NCBI GenBank assembly: GCA_023388335.1
Contig: JAEWGL010000134.1
Coordinates: 1 to 35,341, forward strand
Direction of reading: 5' to 3'
Source: Pseudomonadota bacterium
Lineage (GTDB): Bacteria > Pseudomonadota > Gammaproteobacteria > Pseudomonadales > Pseudomonadaceae
DNA length: 35,341 bases
The notes under the pieces were generated by a model. The model had not been told where the DNA came from. It saw only the letters and a list, made by a program, of their open reading frames with translations, and ran no database searches. The position numbers were made by a program, and so were the translations under genes. Positions 1-9,226 of this stretch are shown piece by piece; position 1 is the first letter of the stretch; every line of letters starts with the position of its first letter.

Positions 1-1077
1 CAGCTGGACCTGGAAAAGATCCTGGGTTGGCAAGACGGGATTTTCAAGCTGGCGATCACCGAACGTGAAGGCCGCAATATCAGCAACGACCGTATCAGCG
101 ACCCACGGGCACCGATGTATTCTTCCAACCAGGAAGTCTGGGGGAGGGGGCAGACCTGGCGCTTGACCCAGATGTGGATCAGCAAGTCCTTTTTCGAACG
201 TGAGCTGGATATCAAGTTCGGTCGTTTCGGTGAAGGTGAGGACTTCAACAGCTTCCCCTGCGATTTCCAGAACCTGGCCCTGTGCGGGTCTCAGATGGGC
301 AACTGGGCGGGCAGCAACACTTGGTATAACTGGCCGATCGCGCAGTGGGCCGGACGTGTGAAGTACCGACTGACGCCAGCGCTGTTCGCGCAGGTCGGCG
401 TCTTCGAACACAATCCTTCGTTGCTAGAAGACAACAATGGTTTCAAGCTCAACTTCAGTGGCGGTAAAGGCCTGATCCTGCCGGTGGAGCTGGTGTGGAA
501 ACCCAACGTCAACCAGTTGCCGGGCGAATACCGGATCGGAGCCTACTACAGCACCGCGGATGCCCGGGACGTGAACAGCCGCGAGGTACCGGCAGACCTG
601 GACAGTTCCTTGCGCATGCGCGATAGCAAGCATGGTTACTGGCTGGTTGCCCAGCAGCAGGTAACCGCCCATGGGGGTGACCCTCACCGCGGTCTATCGC
701 TGTTTGCCAACCTCACTGTGCAAGACCGGGAAACCAGCCAGGTGGGGCATTTCATCCAGGCTGGGCTTACCTACAGGGGCCTGTTCGACGCGCGTCCCGA
801 GGACGATATCGGTTTTGGCGTGGCGCGCATCCACACCAACTCCAGGTTCCGTGATAACCAGCGCTTGCTCAATGCTGCCAACCAGCAGACCGACTATGAC
901 AACCCGGCTTACCAGCCGCTGCGGGGCAACGAGTACGACGCCGAGCTCTACTATGGCGTGCAGGCTGCACGCTGGCTGGTGGTCCGGCCGAACATCCAGT
1001 ATGTGCACAACCCCGGCGGTGTCAGCGAGGTGGATAGCGCTTGGGTAGTGGGTGTGAAAATACAAAGCGATTTTTAA
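1..1077 (+). CDS. OprB-family carbohydrate-selective porin, C-terminal part
   Basis: The frame is open from the first base of the window, so the start and signal peptide lie upstream and about 358 residues remain. The sequence is rich in aromatic residues and short alternating strands, as in an outer-membrane beta-barrel. It carries the OprB-like stretch 'FNSFPCDFQNLALCGSQ' with two cysteines and 'NTWYNWPIAQWAGRVKY'. The C-terminus 'WVVGVKIQSDF' ends in the terminal Phe typical of barrel proteins recognised by the BAM complex. OprB porins admit glucose and other sugars across the outer membrane. The neighbouring oxidoreductase and GH15 hydrolase fit a sugar-related locus. Which OprB paralogue this is cannot be told without the N-terminus. 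Confidence 0.9.
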   Translation, partial: QLDLEKILGWQDGIFKLAITEREGRNISNDRISDPRAPMYSSNQEVWGRGQTWRLTQMWISKSFFERELDIKFGRFGEGEDFNSFPCDFQNLALCGSQMGNWAGSNTWYNWPIAQWAGRVKYRLTPALFAQVGVFEHNPSLLEDNNGFKLNFSGGKGLILPVELVWKPNVNQLPGEYRIGAYYSTADARDVNSREVPADLDSSLRMRDSKHGYWLVAQQQVTAHGGDPHRGLSLFANLTVQDRETSQVGHFIQAGLTYRGLFDARPEDDIGFGVARIHTNSRFRDNQRLLNAANQQTDYDNPAYQPLRGNEYDAELYYGVQAARWLVVRPNIQYVHNPGGVSEVDSAWVVGVKIQSDF

Positions 1078-1257
1078 TGCACTGCGCGGCTAACTCATGC
1101 CGGGGCAGCAGGCGAAATTTGTCTTCGGGACTGCGACTGGGTCTGGAGCCGGCGGCCGCTGGATTAGCCAGGCAAATCCAACGGAACTCACAGCCCATTC
1201 GCAGGCTCACGTTGTAAGGGCAATCCGTCGTTTGCCCATCGACAAGGAGACCTCAGG

Positions 1258-2364
1258 ATGCCTGACACACAAGGCAGAATCCGTTACGCCGTGGTCGGTG
1301 GCGGTTCGATTTCCCAAGGCGCGTTCATGCCTGGCGTAGGCCAGACACGCAATTCGGTCATCACCGCCCTGGTGACGGGCGATCCGGTCAAGGCCGATCG
1401 CCTGGCCAAGGCGTACGGGCTGACGAGCTACAGCTACGAGGATTACGCCAAGCTGCTGGCCTCGGGTGAGGTCGATGCGGTCTACGTGGCGACACCGAAT
1501 TTCCTCCACCGCGAGTTCGTGGTGCCCGCGCTGGAAGCCGGGATCCATGTGCTGCTGGAAAAACCCATGGCGACCAACGAGGCCGACTGCCAGGCCATGA
1601 TCGAGGCGGCCAAGCACTCCGGTGCCAAGCTGATGATCGCCTACCGGCTGCACTGCGAGCCGGGAACGCTGGAAATGATCGAGCGCGTTCGTGCCGGGGA
1701 TTTCGGCGACCCGCGGCTGTTCACCTCCACTTTCACCCAGACGGTCAAGGCGAGCAACCATCGCACCGAGCACGGCTTTGCCGTCGGGCCTGTGGCCGAT
1801 ATGGGGCCATACCCGTTGAACATGGTGCGCCAGTTGTTCGCCGACGAGCCGATCGAGGTCAGTGCCGTGGGTGTCAGGACCCCCGGCCACAAGATGAAAA
1901 CCTGGGACACGGTCACCGTCTCCCTGCGTTTCCCCGGCGAGCGGCTCGCGCAGTTTACGGTCAGCTACAGCCTGCCGGGCAGCGAGCGCTTCCAGCTGAT
2001 TGGCTGTGAGGGCGAGATCGAGGCCTCGCCCTGTTTCGGCTATGGCGAGGGCGTATCGATCACCTATCGCGCCATCATCGGCGACCAGACCCAGGAGCAT
2101 GTGCATCCGGTGGTGGATCAGTTCGCCGGCGAGACCGCCTACTTCTCCGACTGCATCCTCGACGACGTAGCCCCTGAGCCGGATGGCGACGAGGGTTGGC
2201 GTGACGTCAGGGTGCTGATGGCGATCGAGAAAGCCTTGGAAACGGGCCAGTCGCAGGTGCTCGAACCGCTACCTCCCAAGCGCCAGGCCGTTTCAGAGCA
2301 AAAGCGGCAGTTCGCGCTGGCCAAGGTGCCCCACTACATCGACACCGAAGACCCGACCGAGTGA
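1258..2364 (+). CDS. Gfo/Idh/MocA-family NAD(P)-dependent oxidoreductase
   Basis: This is a 368-residue protein of normal family length. The N-terminus has a Rossmann dinucleotide-binding motif, 'VVGGGSIS' (residues 12-19). The family hallmark 'LLEKPMA' follows, with E101, K102 and P103; the lysine takes part in substrate binding and catalysis in this family. The C-terminal half is the alpha/beta substrate domain. Enzymes of this family oxidise or reduce sugars, inositols and related polyols with NAD(P); the substrate here cannot be read from sequence. The start is supported by AAGGAG at 1244-1249, eight bases before ATG. It lies 180 bp after the OprB gene on the same strand and could be cotranscribed. 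No export signal is visible, so it is probably cytoplasmic. Confidence 0.88.
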   Translation: MPDTQGRIRYAVVGGGSISQGAFMPGVGQTRNSVITALVTGDPVKADRLAKAYGLTSYSYEDYAKLLASGEVDAVYVATPNFLHREFVVPALEAGIHVLLEKPMATNEADCQAMIEAAKHSGAKLMIAYRLHCEPGTLEMIERVRAGDFGDPRLFTSTFTQTVKASNHRTEHGFAVGPVADMGPYPLNMVRQLFADEPIEVSAVGVRTPGHKMKTWDTVTVSLRFPGERLAQFTVSYSLPGSERFQLIGCEGEIEASPCFGYGEGVSITYRAIIGDQTQEHVHPVVDQFAGETAYFSDCILDDVAPEPDGDEGWRDVRVLMAIEKALETGQSQVLEPLPPKRQAVSEQKRQFALAKVPHYIDTEDPTE

Positions 2365-2394
2365 CCACGCCGACCTGCCTTGGAGCTCCAGTGT

Positions 2395-4212
2395 TCAACG
2401 CTGCCAACTATCGCCCGACAGGGTGCAGGCTGCACCGAGCAACGCCAGGTGGGTCAGGCCCTGTGGCAAGTTGCCCAAGTATCCCAGCGTATGCGGATCG
2501 ACCATCTCCGAATAGATGCCGACCCCACGGTCAAGACCCTTGACCGCCTGCTGGAACATGTTCGTGGCGTACGCCTTGCGCCCGAGCAGCGCGTGCGCCT
2601 CGGCCAGCCAGAAGGTGCAGGCGAGGAAGCAGCCTTCCTCCTGGTCGGCCTTGCTGTAGCGGTAGTGGAACGCGCCGCAGCGCAATTCTTCTTCGATCGC
2701 CTGCAAGGTGCTGAGCAGCCGATCGGGGCGAGGGAAGCCAAAACGCACGGCCAAGGCGAGCGAGGCGTCGAGCCGCTCGCTGCCGGCGTAGAAGACATAT
2801 GCCTGACGCTCTTGAGACCAGCAATGTTCATCGATCCACTCAAAGATGCGCTGGCGCTCGCGGTCCCAGCGGTCGCGGCAGGTGGTCGGCAGGTGCCCAC
2901 CCTCGGCCAGCTCGACGGCGCGGCTAAGCGCCTGCCAGCAGCTGATCTTGGACATGCTGTAGTGCCGTTGCTCGGGCAGTTCCCATATTCCGCAGTCCTT
3001 GCGCCGCCAGCTGTCGGCGCACTGGTCGGCGAGCGCCGCGAGGATCGCCGCGCTGGGTGCATCGAGGATGTTCCCGGAGTCGATGAAGCAGCGCGCAGTC
3101 TCGAAGATGTCGCCATAGATGCCATGCTGGGGTTGGTTGGCGGCATCGTTGCCGACCACCGGCGGCGAATGCTTGTAGCCCGGTAGGTCCAGAGGCTGCG
3201 CCAACTTGGCCAGGCAGCCGTCCACGGTATAGCAGACGTGTGGACCATGTTCGCCAAGGCGATGGATGAGCCAAGTGAACGCCGCCTTGGCTTCAGGTTG
3301 TGCACCGATGCTGAGGAACGCCTCGATGGTGTAGCCGGCGTCACGGATCCAGGCGAAGCGGTAGTCGTAATTCTTGTCGCCGCCGATCCGCTCGGGCAAT
3401 GAGCTGGTCGCGGCCGCCATGATCGAGCCACTGGGGGAGGAGAGCAGCAGTTTCAGCGCCAGCGCGCTACGGGTCACCAACGGCTTGTAGTCGCCCTCGT
3501 AGGTCAAGGACTTGGTCCACTGCCGCCACTCGCGGTCGGAGCCGTCGATGCGCGCGTCGATCAGGTCCAGCGGTGGCACCACCAACGGCTCGTCACGTCC
3601 GGCAATGAGCGCCACCACTTCGCGCTGGCCTGCACCCACTCGCAGCCGAGCGCGGACACCCAGGTCGTCCTCGCGCTGCAGCTGCAGCCGGTCGCTGTGC
3701 AAAAACATCCCCAGGATCCTGCCGGCGTGGAACACGCTGCCATTGCTGGTCGGCGACAGGTATGGGCAGGCCTTGTCGTCTTGGGTGCCGAAGTCGATCT
3801 CGACCCTGAATTCCACCTCGCCATCGATGCCTTCGATGCGCCGCGCCAATTCCGCCCAGGGCAGGCGTCCCGCCGGGCCGCTGTTGAGCGACTCGACCAG
3901 CCGCGCGCGGCCAGTGTCGGTGGTGAAAGTGGTTTCCAGCACGTTGCTGTTCGGCCTGTAACGGCGCTTGACGCTGAACGGACGCTCTGGACTGACCAGG
4001 AAGAAACCGCCTGAATCGGAGGCCAACAGCCGGTCGAACAGGGGCGGCGAATCCATATGCGGCACGCACCACCAGTCGATCGATCCGTCCCAGCCAACCA
4101 GCGCGACCGAGCGGCCATCGCCCAGCGCCGCGTATCCTTCCAGCGGCAGGTAGCCGGCTTCGTCGCGCACAGGCGAGCCTTGCTGATGTGAAAGCACGGA
4201 CGATTTACTCAT
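2395..4212 (-). CDS. Glycoside hydrolase family 15 protein (glucoamylase/trehalase-like)
   Basis: This 605-residue protein has bacterial GH15 architecture. An N-terminal beta-sandwich region begins 'YAALGDGRSVALVGWDGSIDWWCVP'-like, and an (alpha/alpha)6 barrel follows. Motifs in order are 'FAWIRDAGYT' (W288-D291), 'GIWEL' with E411, 'SKISCWQALSRA', and 'YSEMVDP' with E569 followed by 'GNLPQGLTHLALL'. E411 and E569 are the expected acid and base, by family knowledge. The family cleaves alpha-glucosidic bonds of maltodextrins, trehalose or related glucosides with inversion; the exact substrate is not decidable here. There is no signal peptide, so it is predicted cytoplasmic. The gene converges on the oxidoreductase with a 30-bp gap. 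Confidence 0.9.
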   Translation of the reverse strand: MSKSSVLSHQQGSPVRDEAGYLPLEGYAALGDGRSVALVGWDGSIDWWCVPHMDSPPLFDRLLASDSGGFFLVSPERPFSVKRRYRPNSNVLETTFTTDTGRARLVESLNSGPAGRLPWAELARRIEGIDGEVEFRVEIDFGTQDDKACPYLSPTSNGSVFHAGRILGMFLHSDRLQLQREDDLGVRARLRVGAGQREVVALIAGRDEPLVVPPLDLIDARIDGSDREWRQWTKSLTYEGDYKPLVTRSALALKLLLSSPSGSIMAAATSSLPERIGGDKNYDYRFAWIRDAGYTIEAFLSIGAQPEAKAAFTWLIHRLGEHGPHVCYTVDGCLAKLAQPLDLPGYKHSPPVVGNDAANQPQHGIYGDIFETARCFIDSGNILDAPSAAILAALADQCADSWRRKDCGIWELPEQRHYSMSKISCWQALSRAVELAEGGHLPTTCRDRWDRERQRIFEWIDEHCWSQERQAYVFYAGSERLDASLALAVRFGFPRPDRLLSTLQAIEEELRCGAFHYRYSKADQEEGCFLACTFWLAEAHALLGRKAYATNMFQQAVKGLDRGVGIYSEMVDPHTLGYLGNLPQGLTHLALLGAACTLSGDSWQR

Positions 4213-4461
4213 GAGACCCCACGTTTAGACGGTCGAATGGCAGGGCATCGCACGGCCCGCGCTGGGCGGGGCGATGCTCACTCATAGTGCTAACGACTGT
4301 GCAGGTGGGCTGTTGGTTCGAGTTGGGGGGAGCGACCAGCGAAACACGCTTGTCGGCCGCTCTGTCGGGAGGTGTGGAAGTGGCAGGGTCTTCATAGACA
4401 CCGGAACGCGATCTGCAGCTGCAATGCCGGATTTCGCCAGCCATCGGCACAACAATCGAGT

Positions 4462-5277
4462 CTAGCGATCAGCTTTCCAAGGCGCATACTCCACCGTCAC
4501 GTATCCATCGACCCTGCCTTGCGCATTCGGTGCAAAGCCCGGCATCTGGCGCAGGTCGAGCGTTCTGCAACGGGCATTGAGGCGCACTTGTAGCGCGCCG
4601 TCGACCTTGAAGGCCTCGGGGCGAGCGGCGGCGGGGTGGAGGTTGACCAGGCAGCCGAGCACCTTGCCATGGGCATCGCCTTCGAAATGAATGGCGGCTC
4701 GCCCGATGCTGTCCACTGCCTGCTTGCTCACCAGCTGCTCCCAGAAAAATTCACGTTTGGCGTTGCGCACGACCCAGTCGGAGTTTGTACCGCTGGGGTC
4801 CTGGGCGGGCGCCAGGACCAGCGGGGCGATGATCTCGAGCGTGTCGTCATCGCTGAACATGTGTGCTGGCACGCGGGGATAGAGGCTTCGCCAGCACTGC
4901 TGCATGACCAGGTCGGACAGTGCCTGGGGATCGGAGCGCTTGACGCCAGCGGGCAGAGCCTTCAGCAACTCGGCGCTGGCAGGGGACGTCTGGCAGCCCA
5001 CGGTCTGGTTCATACGATCCAGCGTCACCCGCAGGTTGATGATCCCGACCAGTGGCGTGCGGTTGGCCGCGCTCAGGTCCCGAAGGAGTACCCTTTGGAA
5101 CTCGTTGATGAACCGTGCCTGGTCTTGCGCTTGCGCGGCCTTGGCTTCGCTGTCGGCGGAGCTCGCAGTGCCCGCATGCGGGGCTGCCTGGCAACCCATG
5201 AGCGCGATTAGGGCCGTCAGTGCAGGGGCAAGGGCAAGGGTGATGGGGCGAGGCAAAGGGTAGGGCTGTTTGAGCAT
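4462..5277 (-). CDS. Predicted lipoprotein with two TonB-C-like cysteine modules
   Basis: This 271-residue protein begins with a basic/hydrophobic signal ending in the lipobox-like 'ALMGC', suggesting a diacylglyceryl-modified lipoprotein. 'GIINLRVTLDRMNQTVGC' resembles the start of TonB C-terminal-type domains. Cysteines then occur as two pairs, 'VGCQTS...QQCWRS' and 'LGCLVN...ARCRTL', as if a disulfide-bridged module were duplicated. No enzyme motif is visible. The start is backed by AAGGAAG a few bases upstream on the minus strand. It stands alone, 249 bp downstream of the GH15 start on the same strand, and is divergent from the hydrolase at 5531. Function is unknown; the TonB-C resemblance is my reading, not a search result. 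Confidence 0.7.
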   Translation of the reverse strand: MLKQPYPLPRPITLALAPALTALIALMGCQAAPHAGTASSADSEAKAAQAQDQARFINEFQRVLLRDLSAANRTPLVGIINLRVTLDRMNQTVGCQTSPASAELLKALPAGVKRSDPQALSDLVMQQCWRSLYPRVPAHMFSDDDTLEIIAPLVLAPAQDPSGTNSDWVVRNAKREFFWEQLVSKQAVDSIGRAAIHFEGDAHGKVLGCLVNLHPAAARPEAFKVDGALQVRLNARCRTLDLRQMPGFAPNAQGRVDGYVTVEYAPWKADR

Positions 5278-5530
5278 GTGTCTTCCTTGAGAGATAACCT
5301 GGAACCTGTGTTCCGTAAGCGCTGACGAAGTTGCACAGGTTAATGGATATCCCGCAACGGAGGCGCGGCGGGCAGCGCACGTGCGCAGGGAATTCGTTTC
5401 CAGATGTAGAGGGTGCGGGCCTGTTTGCCGTATTTACGTAGTCCTTGTGCCTATTGTTTCGCATGATCCATAGCCGGCGTCGCCAGGGCTTATGGGCGGC
5501 TCACTATTCGGTTCAACAGGAGTGCACGGT

Positions 5531-6094
5531 ATGGGCAGCAGTGGTTCAGGCAAGCAGGCGTTGGTCGTCGTCGATATCCAGAACGACTATTTTCCCGGTG
5601 GCAGATGGACGCTGTCCGGCGTTGAGGCCGCTGCCGCACAGGCAGCCCAGGTGATCGAACGGTTTCGCGAGCGCGGCGACCTGGTGGTGCATATCCGTCA
5701 CGAGTTCCAGGACGATAACGCACCGTTCTTCCGGCCAGGCAGCGAGGGCGCGCAATTGCACGCCAGCGTAAGCAACCGCGAAGACGAGCCGGTGGTGCTC
5801 AAGCACTTCATCAGTTCGTTCCGCGAGACCGAGCTTGAGGCGGTGCTGGACCACCATGGCATCGAGGCATTGGTGGTGGTCGGCAACATGAGTCATATGT
5901 GTGTGGATGGCATCACCCGTGCGGCGGTCGATCTGGGCTACGACACCACCGTGCTGCACGATGCCTGCGCCACCCTGGATCTGTCGTTCAATGGGGTGAG
6001 TGTCCCAGCCGCTCAGGTGCACGCGGCGTTCATGGCGGCGCTCGCCTTTGGCTATGCCCAGGTTATTTCCACTCAGGACTACCTGGGCCGTTGA
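5531..6094 (+). CDS. Isochorismatase-family cysteine hydrolase
   Basis: A 187-residue cytoplasmic hydrolase. The isochorismatase/nicotinamidase triad is visible: D15 in 'VVVDIQNDYF', K91 in 'LKHFISSF' and C124 in 'GNMSHMCVDGITRAA'. Family members cleave isochorismate, nicotinamide, ureidoacrylate or other amides. The residues seen do not pick one, though the 'MSHMCV' nucleophile loop is common in the uncharacterised amidase branch. The reading frame extends upstream to an ATG at 5492. The start at 5531 is preferred because AGGAG (5518-5522) sits eight bases before it and the family alignment begins there. The AraC regulator 135 bp downstream on the same strand may control it. Confidence 0.88.
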   Translation: MGSSGSGKQALVVVDIQNDYFPGGRWTLSGVEAAAAQAAQVIERFRERGDLVVHIRHEFQDDNAPFFRPGSEGAQLHASVSNREDEPVVLKHFISSFRETELEAVLDHHGIEALVVVGNMSHMCVDGITRAAVDLGYDTTVLHDACATLDLSFNGVSVPAAQVHAAFMAALAFGYAQVISTQDYLGR

Positions 6095-6229
6095 TCGCCG
6101 GGCCAGTGGCGGCCGATGAACGGCCGCGCCCGGGCGATGGTGCGCCTTGAGCGTGGGCTATGCTGATGACCTGTTTCCCTTGGCCAGGGAGGGCGCTGGC
6201 GAAGGTCCATGGGTCATCGAGGTGCCCCG

Positions 6230-7180
6230 ATGGTGCAACTGGTCTGCGCGGAATTCGATGCGTTCGAGGAGGCCCTGTACGGCGTGCAGGGCCACTATGT
6301 GCTGCGCTCCCGGCAGCAGCGCGAGTGGCGGTTGAATGTGGTCGACCTGGGCGACGTGGTCTTGATGAGCGGCAGCGAAGGCGCAGGCACGGTCTACACG
6401 GGGACCGGGCTGCCGGGCTATTTCAATATTTTCGTCCCCCTCACCGGGCATGAAACCACCGTGGTCGATGGTCATCTGTTCGATCGGTCCAAAATCGGCT
6501 GGATGGTCCCCGACGCCATGTTCCATATCGATGCGAAATGTCCCGCCAGCTGGTTGACGGTGGCCATGTCGTGCGAGCGGGTAATGCGCTGGGCCGAGGT
6601 CCGGCACGATGAATTCGATTTTTCCCTGCTGCAGCACAACCTGGTGAGCAATGCTCTACGTAGCCTCGGCCCGCTGATCTGGCTGGCACGGCGGCTATTC
6701 AACATCGAGGCCACTACTCCCGAGGTACTGCACGCCGAAAGCGCCGAATACGGGGCGCGCATGGAGGTTCTCGACCTGGTGTTTCGTCTGTTGTTGCCAG
6801 TCGATCCCGTGCAGGCCAAAGCCCGGCCCACGCGCAATCACAAGGAGATCCTACGGCGTGCTCTGGACTTGCTTGATGCCTTGCATGAGCGCTGCGTGTA
6901 CACCGAGGACATCTGCCACGCCGCCTGTGCGTCGGAGCGCACGGTGCGCAATGTCTTTCACCACTACCTGGGCATGAGTCCGCACCGCTACCTGATGTTG
7001 CGCCGCTTGCATGCCATCCGTGCAGACATCCGCCATGCCGGCCCCCAGGACACCATCACCAGCATCTGCGCGCGCTTTGGCGTCTGGGACTTCGGCCGCT
7101 TCGCCAGCCACTACCGCCAGCACTTTGGGGTGCTGCCGGCGCACGCGCTGCGGGCGGCCAGGACCAGCCGGGCACTCTAG
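6230..7180 (+). CDS. AraC-family transcriptional regulator
   Basis: A regulator of about 316 residues. The C-terminal 100 residues hold the double helix-turn-helix of AraC/XylS proteins, including 'CASERTVRNVFHHYLGMSPHRYL' and the second helix set around 'ICARFGVWDFGRFASHYRQHFG'. The N-terminal domain looks like a cupin-type effector domain, with 'GAGTVYTGTGLPGYFNIF' and 'HFDRSKIGW'-like strands. That arrangement resembles EutR-like regulators. ATG at 6230 is preferred over 6209 because GAGG at 6219-6222 is seven bases away, while the upstream ATG has purines only three bases away. The likely target is the isochorismatase-like gene upstream or the hydrolase downstream, but no operator could be assigned. 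Confidence 0.87.
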   Translation: MVQLVCAEFDAFEEALYGVQGHYVLRSRQQREWRLNVVDLGDVVLMSGSEGAGTVYTGTGLPGYFNIFVPLTGHETTVVDGHLFDRSKIGWMVPDAMFHIDAKCPASWLTVAMSCERVMRWAEVRHDEFDFSLLQHNLVSNALRSLGPLIWLARRLFNIEATTPEVLHAESAEYGARMEVLDLVFRLLLPVDPVQAKARPTRNHKEILRRALDLLDALHERCVYTEDICHAACASERTVRNVFHHYLGMSPHRYLMLRRLHAIRADIRHAGPQDTITSICARFGVWDFGRFASHYRQHFGVLPAHALRAARTSRAL

Positions 7181-7322
7181 GTTTGCCGATTTTACGTAGA
7201 TCGCCGATTGGCGATCCGCACATGCTGGGCCTGTAGCGCCGCTGGCCGGCTACCCCTGCCAGCGCACCCGCAGCCCGGTTCAACCACCCGCCACCACCGC
7301 GTGCGCAAATGGGAGCACAGTC

Positions 7323-8147
7323 ATGAGCTCGATCACCACTCCAGACGGTACCCAGATCTACTACAAAGACTGGGGCACAGGCCCGGTCGTCGTCCTGAGC
7401 CACGGCTGGCCACTCAACGCCGACAGCTGGGAAGCGCAGATGTTGTTCCTGGCCGAGAACGGTTTTCGCGTGATCGCCCATGACCGACGCGGGCATGGGC
7501 GCTCCAGCCAGCCGTGGGAGGGCAACGACATGGACCACTATGCCGACGACTTGGCCCAGCTGCTGGAGACGTTGGATGTCAGGGATGCCTCGTTGTTCGG
7601 CTTCTCCACCGGCGGCGGCGAGGTGGCGCGTTATGTCGGCAGGCACGGCACCGAGCGGGTCGCCAGGCTCGGGCTGATTTCGGCCGTGCCACCGCTGATG
7701 CTACAAACCCCGGCCAACCCTGGCGGTCTGCCAATCGAGGTGTTCGATGGCATCCGCGCCGCGTCCCTGGCCGACCGCTCCAAGCTCTACAAGGAACTGG
7801 CCGGCGGCCCCTTCTTTGGCTATAACCGGCCCGGGGCGGAGCCGTCCCAAGGGCTGATCGATGCGTTCTGGATGCAGGGCATGATGGCCGGCCACAAGAA
7901 CGCCTACGATTGCATCGCGGCCTTCTCGGCGACAGACTTCACCGAAGACCTGAAGAAATTCGACCGCCCGACCTTGATCCTCCACGGTGACGACGACCAG
8001 ATCGTCCCCGTCGACGCCGCCGCCCGAGCCAGCGCCAAATTGGTCAAGGACGCCAAGCTGGTCATCTACCCCGGCGCGCCCCACGGCATCACCGATACCC
8101 ACAAGGCGCAGCTGGGCGCCGACATGCTGGCTTTCCTCAGGCAGTAA
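7323..8147 (+). CDS. Alpha/beta hydrolase, non-haem chloroperoxidase/aryl esterase type
   Basis: A 274-residue cytoplasmic protein with the full alpha/beta-hydrolase set. The oxyanion segment is 'LSHGWPLNADSW'. The nucleophile elbow is 'GFSTGGGE' with S95, the acid is D225 in 'HGDDDQIVP', and the base is H254 in 'APHGITD'. This pattern and length match cofactor-free 'chloroperoxidases', which are esterases/perhydrolases such as the Pseudomonas fluorescens aryl esterase. The natural substrate is not known. GGGAG lies about eight bases before ATG. It stands alone between the AraC gene and the convergent nuclease gene, with only 39 bp to the latter. Confidence 0.92.
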   Translation: MSSITTPDGTQIYYKDWGTGPVVVLSHGWPLNADSWEAQMLFLAENGFRVIAHDRRGHGRSSQPWEGNDMDHYADDLAQLLETLDVRDASLFGFSTGGGEVARYVGRHGTERVARLGLISAVPPLMLQTPANPGGLPIEVFDGIRAASLADRSKLYKELAGGPFFGYNRPGAEPSQGLIDAFWMQGMMAGHKNAYDCIAAFSATDFTEDLKKFDRPTLILHGDDDQIVPVDAAARASAKLVKDAKLVIYPGAPHGITDTHKAQLGADMLAFLRQ

Positions 8148-8186
8148 GGCCAGCCCGAGCAGTGCTAACAAAGCGGCGGAAGGTGT

Positions 8187-9152
8187 CTATTTGCAGTTGC
8201 CGGCCTTGCGATATCCCGCCGCTTGAGCCTCGGCCTCGCTCCCGAAACTTGCCTTGTTTTTCGCTGATACCTGAGCATAGCTAGGGCAGCCTTGGGGCAG
8301 GTGATACACATGGCTGTTGCGGTTGCCGATGATTGCGCCCCGCCCGGAACCCCCGGCGAGCGTTGGTTGCGCAGCAGGTCGTGCGGCTTTGACCGGCACT
8401 GGGCTCGTGAGCCCGTCGCCGACAGCCTTGTAGCCGGGCGTCCAGCTGCGCTCTCCGGTCACGAAGGGATTGGAGTGGCCCATGACGGCGGCAATCCGCC
8501 GATTGCGTTCTTTCTCCCAAGCCGAAACAGGATGCTGCTTGTCCCACGCCATCAGGACCTGTTGCTGTTGACGGGACATGCTCAGCTTGTACCTGTCGAA
8601 CATGTAGAAGGTCGTGCGGGCGACCAGGCCCTTGACCGCATCACGTGGCTCCGCGGCGCGCTGGTCGAAATCGATCCGTGTTGGACATTGCCCATATTGC
8701 GGGGCGACACCAGGGGCCATGGCGTAATTGAAATTGCTACGGTCGCCGTTCACTTCCCCAACCGACGGGTAGAGGTTGAACAGGTCGGCCTCCATCGCCC
8801 GGAACACCGGATCATCGTCGACGCAGTGGGCCCGTCCACCGTTCTGCCAGCATTGACGTTGGTGGCCGAACGTCCAGGCTGGCACGATGTGTTCCCATTC
8901 GGTACGTTCAGCGCGGGCCTGTTGCTTTCGGGTCTGGTAGCCACATGACTTGGGGTCGATGCGGCCGCCCGATTTACCCACCCATGTCCATTTGCAGCCA
9001 CAGTAAAGTTCACCCATGGCGCTGCTGGCCTGGTCGAGATAGATCTTCTGCTTTGCGACGACCTTGGCTTCTGAAAAGGTCGCGGGAGGGTTTGCGAAGG
9101 CGGGGGTGATTACCGAAAGGGCCACGATTACAGCGGACAGCAGTTTTCTCAT
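8187..9152 (-). CDS. Secreted endonuclease I-family nuclease with C-terminal Ada-like metal-binding domain
   Basis: A 321-residue protein starting at 'MRKLLSAVIVALSVITPAFA', a clear Sec signal peptide with AFA cleavage. The open frame continues upstream, but that part is not signal-like and was left out. The nuclease domain contains 'EWEHIVPAW' with H88, the catalytic histidine of the EndA/Dns/Vvn beta-beta-alpha-metal fold. It also has 'DLFNLYPSVGEVNGDRSN' and six or more cysteines for periplasmic disulfides. After about residue 230 a linker leads to 'GRGAIIGNRNSHVYHLPQGCPSY', ending 'AGYRKAGNCK'. That resembles the metal-binding module of Ada and occurs on other secreted nucleases. The extension makes it about 90 residues longer than plain EndA. 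The likely role is degrading extracellular or periplasmic DNA. Confidence 0.88.
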   Translation of the reverse strand: MRKLLSAVIVALSVITPAFANPPATFSEAKVVAKQKIYLDQASSAMGELYCGCKWTWVGKSGGRIDPKSCGYQTRKQQARAERTEWEHIVPAWTFGHQRQCWQNGGRAHCVDDDPVFRAMEADLFNLYPSVGEVNGDRSNFNYAMAPGVAPQYGQCPTRIDFDQRAAEPRDAVKGLVARTTFYMFDRYKLSMSRQQQQVLMAWDKQHPVSAWEKERNRRIAAVMGHSNPFVTGERSWTPGYKAVGDGLTSPVPVKAARPAAQPTLAGGSGRGAIIGNRNSHVYHLPQGCPSYAQVSAKNKASFGSEAEAQAAGYRKAGNCK

Positions 9153-9226
9153 GGTCAAGCTTATCAGGGAGTTAGGGGCGCGCATTATACGCACGAGCCT
9201 GTTGCCCGGTGCGGCGTCGACGCCTG

